A model generated the notes under the pieces. That model was not told the DNA's origin. It saw only the letters and a list, made by a program, of their open reading frames with translations, and did no database searches. DNA of 64,000 nucleotides, taken from NCBI RefSeq assembly GCF_017409525.1, contig NZ_JAFQSO010000012.1, positions 186,001-250,000 of the forward strand, written 5' to 3'. Origin of the DNA: Methanobrevibacter sp. (GTDB lineage Archaea > Methanobacteriota > Methanobacteria > Methanobacteriales > Methanobacteriaceae). Both the position numbers and the translations under genes were made by a program. Below, one piece after another: positions 45,244 to 51,521 of this stretch. Positions within the stretch are counted from its first letter, which is position 1. Each line of letters starts with the position of its first letter.

Positions 45244-46720
45244 CTTTAGAAACTCTCCTAAAACTCATATATTTATTTAGTACTTCATTATTTAAATAAT
45301 TATCCCAAAGAGCCTCAGCCCCAAATTCTACAGTAGGATTATTCAATTTTCGCTGCATCATATTCTTATAATCATCATAAGCAGCATTTACAATATCATT
45401 AACATTATTTTTTGCATTCTGACCAAATTCCACTATGAAAATATCTTTAGGGGTATGGACCATCATGCCTTTCATATTAATATCTTCATTCTTCAAAGCT
45501 TCATAAAAATCCTCAAAGTTGAAAGGTTCAAGACTTATATGACTATGTGCAGAGAATACATCATTATTCTTATAAAATGATAGATGTTCAGAACTTAAAG
45601 TCACATGATTTTCTTCATAATTTGTAACATAATCACTAACTTTCCCAGTTGTTAAATTAATTACATAACCATATTCACGAGATTTCCATTTACCATTTCT
45701 AACATATTGATCGAACCCCAACATATTATCCTTAATAATAATAGGATACTCTGAAGGAATTTTAGAGGGATCCAACCCCATAAACTCTCCAGTATAACGA
45801 TGATTGGATAAATCTTTAAATTCCAATGGGGTTAAATCTACAATATAAGGTTCTTCTGGAGGTTCACCTTTACTTTCCCATACACTTAGGTATGTGCATC
45901 TGCATAATGGATGGAATGGTGGGAACTTCCCATTTTTAATTAGTTTGATGATATTGTGAACTCTTTCTTCTCCACGATTCGCAAAAGTTATATTATCATC
46001 ATCGTTGAATTCAAAAGCATATCTTAAACATAGTTGGCAAACATTATTATCTTCAGCAGTTAAAAGTTTAACTTCAATATAACCTTCATTGATATATGAT
46101 TGTAGTATTCCAGTATTTTGCACTCTTGATATTTCAGTTCTCGCAATCATTGTTGCTCTTTGTCTAGGTGTGAAGTTAGATCCTTCAAGTCTTTCCCCTG
46201 CAATACTTAGTATTTTTGGAGCAACAGTGTAAGGGTGTTCACCTGCAATAACTGCTTCATTAATTTTATTTTTTATTTGGATTCGAGTATCATTGTCTAT
46301 TTTACTTATTAAATGATAATTGTAATCTCTCGCTATTTTAATAGCTTGTTTATCTGCTTCAGTATACTTGATATGCTCTCGCATATCAGTGTAACCTTTG
46401 GCTTTGCCTCTACGATAAACTTCATTAAGCAATGCTTCAACACTAGGATATTTACCCTCAAGTATACTATCCCATTCATCTTCCAATGATTGGAATACTT
46501 CAACTTGGTATTCTGCTTCACCGAAGAAATAATCTCTTGCTTCTTCAGATTCTAACCAACGTATACTTGCATCAATCTGACTATCCAATAAATTCATTAT
46601 CAAATCATAATATCGGATAGTTTTTGGATCTTCAACTTTAGTGATGTCGAATTCATCCCACATGTCAAAGTAATCCAATAACATATGATTAGTGACGAGC
46701 TTCTCTTTAAGAATAGACAT
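45236..46720 (-). CDS. SPP1 gp7/MuF-like phage head protein with extra C-terminal domain
   Basis: A 494-residue viral protein. Residues about 90-285 form the MuF/gp7 minor head domain: ARTEISRVQN (193-202), Cys228 and Cys231, then HPLCRC (270-275). Residues about 300-494 form an extra domain with AHSHISLEPFNFEDF (His392, His394), slightly like the HxH of JAB-type or metal-dependent enzymes; MuF proteins often carry polymorphic toxin domains here. AAGGATGT precedes the ATG. It follows a portal protein tail in the same insert, the normal order in tailed viruses. It may act as an injected or released effector, with the small downstream gene as immunity; both are inferences. Confidence 0.82.
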   Translation of the reverse strand: MSILKEKLVTNHMLLDYFDMWDEFDITKVEDPKTIRYYDLIMNLLDSQIDASIRWLESEEARDYFFGEAEYQVEVFQSLEDEWDSILEGKYPSVEALLNEVYRRGKAKGYTDMREHIKYTEADKQAIKIARDYNYHLISKIDNDTRIQIKNKINEAVIAGEHPYTVAPKILSIAGERLEGSNFTPRQRATMIARTEISRVQNTGILQSYINEGYIEVKLLTAEDNNVCQLCLRYAFEFNDDDNITFANRGEERVHNIIKLIKNGKFPPFHPLCRCTYLSVWESKGEPPEEPYIVDLTPLEFKDLSNHRYTGEFMGLDPSKIPSEYPIIIKDNMLGFDQYVRNGKWKSREYGYVINLTTGKVSDYVTNYEENHVTLSSEHLSFYKNNDVFSAHSHISLEPFNFEDFYEALKNEDINMKGMMVHTPKDIFIVEFGQNAKNNVNDIVNAAYDDYKNMMQRKLNNPTVEFGAEALWDNYLNNEVLNKYMSFRRVSKDD

Positions 46721-46723
46721 GGT

Positions 46724-47068
46724 TTAATACATCCTTTTTAATCTTTCAAGGATAATTGATTTATTTAATTCTTTATCCACTTCCTGTGGTGTGATTAATA
46801 CTGATTGGTCTAGGTTTTCAGGACTTGTTGCAATAGCATATTGACTATAATTCATTGGGACATTACCCCATTCAACAGGTTCCAAACCATAACCAGTTCT
46901 AACTTCATTTATATAAGTAGTTCCGTTACGTAATTGCTTATCTTCAATTTCGGCACGGTTTAATTTATTCTCATGATCTTCACGAATAAACTCAAATAAT
47001 TCTTGGAATCCACTACGGCCTAAGTTTTTATTGAATGCATCTTCAATTACTTTACAACTAGTGTTAAT
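46724..47068 (-). pseudogene. Phage portal protein, C-terminal fragment
   Basis: An open frame of 114 codons running from the first base after the repeat to a TAA four bases before the MuF-like ATG. The translation (SGFQELFEFIRED, then NGTTYINEVRTGYGLEP and VEWGNVPMNYSQ) resembles the C-terminal part of tailed-virus portal proteins, which end in an NxxR...GLxPxxWG pattern. The rest of the gene is missing at the repeat junction. Its place before a MuF-like gene supports the call. Confidence 0.7.
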
Positions 47069-47105
47069 GTTTTGAATAATAGCTCAACTAATATTCAGTT
47101 AAAAC
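47069..47105 (-). repeat. CRISPR-type repeat
   Basis: 37 bp, identical to the other copies. On the minus strand its first bases GTTTTAAC supply the last Phe codon and the TAA stop of the truncated XkdF-like gene upstream. Confidence 0.88.
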
Positions 47106-47452
47106 GCAGTTTGCACTGCTTCGGGGTCAGTAATCATGGATGACAACATCCAAGTACCGCGAGGGTATGATTTTTGAGAACCGTTTAATAATGTAAAACT
47201 AGTGTCCTTGTCCAAAATAAAAGATTCAACAGGGTCTCCGATGGTTTCTCCGGTAAACTGGAACTTATGTTCCTCATCGTTTAATCGGTAATCATGGTAA
47301 GTTTTTTCAAAATAGTTTATTTGTTCAACGGTTAAAGGAGGTTCACCACGGCTAAAATCACAATCCGGTACTCCAGGTATCATGACGGGAGCGGTGAGTA
47401 TAACTGAACCATCTGGTTGTTGTTTAACAATATTGTTAGTGATAGCAGTCAA
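47099..47452 (-). pseudogene. XkdF-like phage prohead protease, N-terminal fragment
   Basis: 117 codons from a TTG start (just after AAGGGGG) to a stop that lies within the repeat. The sequence shows the XkdF pattern: DGSVILTAPVMIPGVPDCD, EPPLTVEQI, a His in DEEHKF, and YPRGTWMLSSMITDPE as the strand before the active-site region. The C-terminal half is lost at the junction, so the enzyme is not functional. XkdF genes usually lie a little after portal and MuF genes in viral genomes, which fits the contents of the neighbouring insert. Confidence 0.62.
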
Positions 47453-47454
47453 CC

Positions 47455-47575
47455 CCCTTACAGTCTTTTTTTTAGAGAACTAAACCCCTAGTTTGAATCA
47501 GACCTATACCTTAAATTTTTTAAAAAAAGAATTTTAAAATAAGAATTTAGTTCTCTTCAATATACACTGTAAGGG
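47455..47575. repeat. 30-bp inverted repeat pair in insert 3
   Basis: tttagttctc-N10-actgtaaggg occurs on the plus strand at 47546-47575 and on the minus strand at 47455-47484, with 61 bp of AT-rich DNA between. The two 10-bp halves match exactly and the middle differs. It may be a viral operator or a pair of divergent promoter elements. It sits between the tRNA-Trp gene and the XkdF-like fragment. Confidence 0.6.
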
Positions 47576-47599
47576 ATAAAATTCCGAAATAAAAATTAG

Positions 47600-47673
47600 T
47601 GGGTGTTGCAGGATTTGAACCTACAATTGTTGGTCTGGAGCCAACTGTACTAGCCAGATTATACTAAACACCC
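47600..47673 (-). tRNA. tRNA-Trp (CCA anticodon)
   Basis: A complete cloverleaf of 74 nt: acceptor GGGTGTT/AACACCC, D-stem GTAT/GTAC, anticodon stem GTTGG/CCAAC with loop CTCCAGA (anticodon CCA), T-stem GTAGG/CCTGC with loop TTCAAAT, discriminator A. The 3' CCA is not encoded and no intron is present. It lies inside insert 3 of the array, next to viral fragments, so it may be a virus-derived tRNA gene rather than the only host tRNA-Trp. Confidence 0.85.
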
Positions 47674-47701
47674 CAAAAAATAGTAAAAAATATTAGTAAG
47701 C

Positions 47702-47793
47702 GGGAGTCGGCCGGACTTGCACCACACAACTTCAAAGACTACATATACCTAGGAGTTTCATCTTTGCGTTTTACTCGTTAAACTACATACTCC
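47702..47793 (-). ncRNA. tRNA-like or other structured RNA, degenerate
   Basis: About 92 nt just upstream of the tRNA-Trp, more GC-rich than its surroundings. It pairs GGAGT with ACTCC at its ends, has a D-arm-like GTTT-loop-AAAC and a T-loop-like GGTGCAAGTCC, but the anticodon arm has an oversized loop (AAAGA...TCTTT) and the T-stem pairs poorly. Either a decayed viral tRNA or another folded RNA. Confidence 0.25.
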
Positions 47794-47813
47794 AAAAAAA
47801 TAGTAAAAAAAGA

Positions 47814-48071
47814 TTATAAAGATTTCTCAATAGTATCAACAGGTCTAGATAATAGTAATGGTTCATTAAAAATTTTATCCCAATTCCACTCACGACTATC
47901 ATAATACCCACAATCAGATTTATATAAACTTTTTATGAAATTAGGATCCCATTCCAACAGATTATCCAACTCAATTAATATTTGTTTTTTTTCATCTGGA
48001 GTTGTGTCTCTTAAAAGCAATTCAATTACTTTTTTTTCATACTCTTCATAAGTTAATGGATATTTTCCCAT
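47814..48071 (-). CDS. Small protein, putative immunity (family shared with insert 1)
   Basis: An 85-residue acidic, helical protein starting MGKYPLTYEEYEKKVIELLL. It aligns with the 92-residue protein in insert 1 (KYPMTEEEFIKRVKELYL at the same place, and a later YxxxCYxYD-like region). In both inserts it follows a truncated tail of another gene with overlap or close spacing. This toxin-tail/immunity layout suggests an immunity protein. GAGAGGATGAG precedes the ATG, so it can be translated. No named family recognised. Confidence 0.55.
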   Translation of the reverse strand: MGKYPLTYEEYEKKVIELLLRDTTPDEKKQILIELDNLLEWDPNFIKSLYKSDCGYYDSREWNWDKIFNEPLLLSRPVDTIEKSL

Positions 48072-48076
48072 AAATC

Positions 48077-48230
48077 TCATCCTCTCAATACTTTTATTAA
48101 ATTTTCAAAATTAACCCCAAATGTTGATTCAAATAACATTTTATTATCCCTAATCTCTTCAGCAGCAGGATAATCTTTACTGATGTTTACATCACTGTAA
48201 AAGTCAACATCAAATTCATATTTGCTTTCT
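48077..48230 (-). pseudogene. C-terminal tail of an unknown gene at the start of insert 3
   Basis: 50 codons open from the repeat junction to a TGA that overlaps the region before the 85-residue gene. It begins ESKYEFDVDFYSDVN and ends NLIKVLRG. The start of insert 1 begins at an equivalent place in a related tail (TKYDFYDVV). Probably the end of a toxin or MuF-type effector; the 5' part is absent. Confidence 0.5.
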
Positions 48231-48267
48231 GTTTTGAATAATAGCTCAACTAATATTCAGTTAAAAC
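48231..48267 (-). repeat. CRISPR-type repeat
   Basis: 37 bp, identical to the other copies; separates inserts 3 and 2. Confidence 0.88.
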
Positions 48268-48312
48268 AAAAAAAAATAAGTAAAAAAATAGTTAGATGTG
48301 TACTAATACACC
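48268..48312 (-). terminator. Hairpin and T-run at the end of insert 2
   Basis: On the minus strand, a GTGTA-TTAG-TACAC hairpin (48298-48311) is followed by T-rich sequence up to the repeat. It would end transcription of the two small genes of this insert or attenuate read-through from the leader. Confidence 0.5.
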
Positions 48313-48570
48313 TTAATAAATAACATTAGGATCTTCATCCAACAAGACAAGATCTCCTGGACGTGAAGGACGGTATAATGGATTAGGTTCTATAAGCTCA
48401 CTAAGTAAGTTATCTTTTTGATCATATAATCTGATACGCCTATATTTTCCACTGATTCTACCTCTCCAACTCCATGTTCCAGTTTCACTTGTTGCAAAAT
48501 CCATTTTTATGGTCATACCATTTGGTAATTCCATAATATCTAATTCATCATCACCAACACGTGTTAACAT
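48313..48570 (-). CDS. Small hypothetical protein in insert 2
   Basis: An 85-residue, beta-rich protein (GDDELDIMELPNGMTIKMDF, GTWSWRGRISGKYRRIRLYD) ending LDEDPNVIY. A strong GGTGGTGAT site precedes the ATG. Not recognised. It follows the 91-residue gene with a 27-bp gap; the pair may be immunity genes taken from a viral or toxin locus. Confidence 0.55.
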   Translation of the reverse strand: MLTRVGDDELDIMELPNGMTIKMDFATSETGTWSWRGRISGKYRRIRLYDQKDNLLSELIEPNPLYRPSRPGDLVLLDEDPNVIY

Positions 48571-48597
48571 ATTTAATCACCACCTAATCTTTGAATA

Positions 48598-48873
48598 TTA
48601 TTCTTCAATGAGAAAATCTTTAAATTCAGGATGTTTCTTAATCCATATAAGAAACTCCTCATCCCGTTCTTTCCAATGAAGTTTTCTGGATTTAGATAAT
48701 TTCCAAGCTAATTCAGAAGCATATCCATTACCATCATCCAACAATCCTTCTTGATCAAGAAACTCCATATATCCAAATTCATCTATTTCCTCAAGAATGC
48801 GTACCGGGAGAAAACCTGGATATTTCTCCAATTCTTTCCGTTTAGCTTTGATTGCATCATAATTAATTTCCAA
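48598..48873 (-). CDS. Small acidic protein, putative immunity, in insert 2
   Basis: A 91-residue helical acidic protein ((M)EINYDAIKAKRKELEKYPG ... KHPEFKDFLIEE), of the kind seen among immunity proteins, but no family recognised. The start is a TTG at 48873: GGAGTGAT (48885-48878) lies four bases upstream and begins only five bases after the repeat. Thus the gene is held with its ribosome site but has no room for its own promoter, and must be read from the leader or the preceding insert. Confidence 0.58.
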   Translation of the reverse strand: MEINYDAIKAKRKELEKYPGFLPVRILEEIDEFGYMEFLDQEGLLDDGNGYASELAWKLSKSRKLHWKERDEEFLIWIKKHPEFKDFLIEE

Positions 48874-48890
48874 ACAAATCACTCCTATAT

Positions 48891-48927
48891 GTTTTGAATA
48901 ATAGCTCAACTAATATTCAGTTAAAAC
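48891..48927 (-). repeat. CRISPR-type repeat
   Basis: 37 bp, identical to the other copies; separates inserts 2 and 1. Confidence 0.88.
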
Positions 48928-48976
48928 TAAGCTCAGTGACCCAATGAGCAATTCAAGAATGAAAATAAAATAATTG

Positions 48977-49255
48977 TTATTCTGTTATTAAGTCTAAAGT
49001 ACTTACAGCAGTACCTATCATACCCTCATCAGTAAAAGCAAGATTAGGGTACTCGGGATAATCATTCACATATCGATCATAATCATAACATTCATTTATA
49101 TATTCATGTTTCATATCTTCAAGACCCATTTTACTATTGATGTACTCTAATTTAATATCCATGGGCCAGGTACTGTGTTCTAGGTATAATTCTTTAACTC
49201 GTTTAATGAACTCTTCTTCAGTCATGGGATATTTAGACTCATCAATTTTTTTCAT
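48977..49255 (-). CDS. Small protein, putative immunity, in insert 1
   Basis: A 92-residue acidic protein (MKKIDESKYPMTEEEFIKRV ... AVSTLDLITE) homologous to the 85-residue protein in insert 3. A full GGAGGTT site lies before the ATG at 49255. It comes after a truncated tail that ends 20 bp upstream. The shared family in two inserts suggests that related loci were captured twice. Immunity function is inferred from position only. Confidence 0.58.
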   Translation of the reverse strand: MKKIDESKYPMTEEEFIKRVKELYLEHSTWPMDIKLEYINSKMGLEDMKHEYINECYDYDRYVNDYPEYPNLAFTDEGMIGTAVSTLDLITE

Positions 49256-49274
49256 AAAATAACCTCCGGAATAT

Positions 49275-49375
49275 TCATAAACTATCATCCCTTACTTTCT
49301 CTGCAACATCGTAAGCAGTTAAATCTCCTTCTCCTTCACTAGCCTCAACAACATCATAAAAATCATATTTAGTTT
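49275..49375 (-). pseudogene. C-terminal tail of an unknown gene at the start of insert 1
   Basis: About 33 codons from the repeat junction to a TGA: TKYDFYDVVEASEGEGDL and then AYDVAEKVRDDSL. Related in its first residues to the tail that opens insert 3. The 5' part of the gene is missing. Confidence 0.48.
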
Positions 49376-49412
49376 GTTTTGAATAATAGCTCAACTAATA
49401 TTCAGTTAAAAC
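49376..49412 (-). repeat. CRISPR-type repeat, leader-proximal copy
   Basis: 37 bp, identical to the other copies. It is next to the leader and cas1, the place where Cas1-Cas2 normally adds new units. Confidence 0.88.
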
Positions 49413-49607
49413 ACTACCCAATTTTAGTTATTTTAGTTATTTAAAGTATTTATAATTCCCCATTAAAATATTTTCTTAGGACTTGAAAATTTACATCAAA
49501 AATATGGAAGTCGTCCTTAAAAACTTTAAAAACTAAACTTAAATTCATGATTATTCATCAATTTTTTAAGGACTAAAATTCTTAAAATAAAATTTGACTA
49601 GTCGTCC
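49413..49607 (-). promoter_or_regulatory. Leader-like region with TATA box
   Basis: 195 bp of AT-rich DNA between cas1 and the first repeat. On the minus strand a TATA-like aattataaatac (49446-49457) would start transcription about 12 bp before the first repeat. AGTCGTCCT occurs twice (near 49508 and 49591 on the plus strand), 80 bp apart, possible binding sites for adaptation proteins. Confidence 0.55.
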
Positions 49608-50603
49608 TCACCAGTGCAATCTAAATCCTCTAAATTTTTCTTCATTTATAATTGTTTTTACCAGATTGTTTGATTGATTATTGATGATTTCTGCATAAGT
49701 TAATTCTTCCCCATTGTAATTAATTGTGGAGTGAATTTTTTCCTGTATTTTGCCAACTATCAATTTTCTCTTCTCCAATTTTATCGAGTTATTTCTCTTA
49801 TCCAAATCATCTGTTGTCACTCGATTTCTATTAACTAGATTGATAACAGTTTTATCAACAATCTGTTGGCGAAAATCTTCAATCAGGTCATATACCAAAC
49901 TAGTTCTTTTATCCATATCAAAGTGCAATAACCCACAGTATGGGTCCAAACCATTGATTAAAATTGATTTTGTTATTTCACTTGCCAATATCGCATATCC
50001 ATAATTCAACATTGAATTTAACAGATCCGTTGGTTTTTTTGTTCTTTTTTCAAATCCTATTTTTTGAGGAACTAGTAATTTGATAGCATTCCAATATTCA
50101 TGGGAAGCCTTACCTTCACAACCCATTATCTTCATTTTAACATTTTCATGATTATTGGTTAGTTTAATTGAATTCAATTCATTTATCTGTTTTGATATAT
50201 TTCCCCTACACTCATCAACAAGAGAAATCCTTTTTCGTTTATTCAATGTTGTCAATGTTGATTTTTGATTAATCATTTTAGATTTGATTATTTCACGGGC
50301 TATATTAATTCCTTTTTTGTTTTCACTTAGTTGATACTGCAGTTTTTTAAGTTTCACATTTCCCCAATCGGGAGATTCCAAAATATAATTTAACTTGCCG
50401 AAATAATCAAAAGAAATCAATTTAATGTTGTTTTGAGCCATTAATGTCAATGCGTCAAAAGTTATGTATCCTTTTCCGATTATTACAACACTTGAAATTC
50501 TGCTTGCCTTTATAGCATCTAAAATATTTTCCTTTTCCTTGATGATGATTTGATTATCCTTTTTGTGGAGGGATTTGTTGTATCCGTCGATTAAAATATT
50601 CAT
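49608..50603 (-). CDS. cas1: CRISPR-associated integrase Cas1
   Basis: Metal-dependent integrase that with Cas2 inserts DNA next to a CRISPR leader. The 331-residue protein has a beta-rich N-terminal domain (1-80) and a helical catalytic domain with the expected residues: Glu163 in GCEGKASHEYW, His227 in YCGLLHFDMD, and Glu242 in DLIEDFRQ. It looks intact. It directly follows cas2 and precedes the leader and the array. No effector, cas4 or cas6 gene is in the window, so it is an adaptation module on its own here. The array it faces holds gene-sized inserts, which is not known for standard Cas1. Confidence 0.92.
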   Translation of the reverse strand: MNILIDGYNKSLHKKDNQIIIKEKENILDAIKASRISSVVIIGKGYITFDALTLMAQNNIKLISFDYFGKLNYILESPDWGNVKLKKLQYQLSENKKGINIAREIIKSKMINQKSTLTTLNKRKRISLVDECRGNISKQINELNSIKLTNNHENVKMKIMGCEGKASHEYWNAIKLLVPQKIGFEKRTKKPTDLLNSMLNYGYAILASEITKSILINGLDPYCGLLHFDMDKRTSLVYDLIEDFRQQIVDKTVINLVNRNRVTTDDLDKRNNSIKLEKRKLIVGKIQEKIHSTINYNGEELTYAEIINNQSNNLVKTIINEEKFRGFRLHW

Positions 50604-50879
50604 TAGAACACCCTATAGAAATCTTCCTGGAATTTAATTTTTCGTCCGAGATTCTCCTTTTTTGAATAGCACTTTTCACATAATGGAAAAATTAGTACAC
50701 TGTCCTTTTGGCGGATGACCAATTTAATCTGATTTTTTAAATCATCTAATTCTAGATTATCCAGTTTTCCAATATATGCATTGCTTTGAATTTTTCTAAG
50801 TCCAAAATGTCTATAATACATCTTCAATTTTTAATCTGTTAGTCTTAAAGTTAATATCAAAAATAGCTAGAATATTCAT
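50603..50879 (-). pseudogene. cas2: Cas2 with a single-base frameshift
   Basis: The C-terminal part (RHFGLRKIQSNAYIG, then DSVLIFPLCEKC) is open from about 50812 to 50603 and ends at the cas1 start. The N-terminal part, starting ATG at 50879, reads MNILAIFDINFKTNRLKIEDVL, shown here split as MNILAIFDIN and FKTNRLKIEDVL, with the conserved Asp of the first strand, and then meets a TAG. Skipping one base at 50813 (an A on the plus strand) joins the two as ...EDVL-RHFGLRK..., a normal 91-residue Cas2. So the gene carries a +1 insertion, or the base is an assembly error, or the ribosome shifts. Without it the protein lacks its first strand. Confidence 0.8.
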
Positions 50880-50897
50880 ATTAATACATTGGCTAAA

Positions 50898-51383
50898 TCA
50901 AATTATGCTTTTTTCCAATTTCAGCAAAGCTGCCTTTTTATCGATTCCTGCCGCATAGCCCGTTAGCTTTCCGTTTGAACCTATCACCCTGTGGCAAGGT
51001 ATCAGGATTGAAATCTGATTATGCCCTACGGCCCCTCCAACCGCCTGAGCAGACATTTCAGGCGATATCTTGGATGCAATTTCTCCATAGGTTGATGTTT
51101 CGCCATACGGGATTTCAGACAGCACTTTCCAGACTTTCACTCTAAATTCGCTGCCTTTGGGTTTCAGCTTGAAATCAATGTCAGGATTCAAGCCGTTAAA
51201 GTAATCGTCAAGCCAGTCCTTGACTTTTCTAAAAATAGCCAAATCATCATTTTCAACAATATCTCCAGAAATTGATGATAAGAAATGCTTTTGGCCGTAA
51301 AACCAAACGCCGCAAATAGCTTCGCCGTCACTTACAATCAGCATGTCCCCTATAGGTGATTTGTAATCCGTTGAATAGTGCAT
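50898..51383 (-). CDS. ogt: Methylated-DNA-protein-cysteine methyltransferase
   Basis: Repairs O6-alkylguanine by moving the alkyl group to its own Cys. The 161-residue protein has the active-site motif IPCHRVIGSNGKLTGYAGG-like, seen as IPCHRVIGS and LTGYAAG, and the helix-turn-helix with the arginine finger region YGEIASKIS before it. AAGGGATT precedes the ATG. Stands alone upstream of cas2; no functional link to it is known. Confidence 0.92.
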   Translation of the reverse strand: MHYSTDYKSPIGDMLIVSDGEAICGVWFYGQKHFLSSISGDIVENDDLAIFRKVKDWLDDYFNGLNPDIDFKLKPKGSEFRVKVWKVLSEIPYGETSTYGEIASKISPEMSAQAVGGAVGHNQISILIPCHRVIGSNGKLTGYAAGIDKKAALLKLEKSII

Positions 51384-51521
51384 ATATAATCCCTTTCAAT
51401 CAATGTCAAGACTGCAGTTGGAGTTCCTATGAAATCCCTCCATCATTATTGGGGCATGCCTCCACACAGCATGAGTTAAAAAAAAATCAGAATGCCGTTT
51501 ATCTTTCTAAGCGAAATCATG

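Larger units (their letters stand above)
44752..49412 (-). CRISPR. CRISPR-type repeat array with gene-sized inserts
   Basis: Five identical 37-bp repeats (starting gttttgaataatagctcaac on the plus strand) lie at 44752, 47069, 48231, 48891 and 49376. The intervening DNA is 2280, 1125, 623 and 448 bp, far beyond spacer length, and contains genes and gene fragments. The repeat has GTTTT/AAAAC ends and an inner imperfect dyad (GAATA-x-TAG / CTA-x-TATTC). cas1 and cas2 lie just beyond the 49412 end, separated by a 195-bp leader-like stretch with a TATA box pointing into the array. All recognised coding parts in the inserts lie on the minus strand, the direction of leader transcription. No normal-length spacer was found. 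Confidence 0.75.

Noticed and set aside
44752-49412. Reading the repeats as ends of an insertion sequence or as an ordinary CRISPR array.
   Set aside because: No transposase and no target duplications were seen, and there are no spacers of normal size; the repeat type and the adjacent cas1-cas2 fit a CRISPR origin better.
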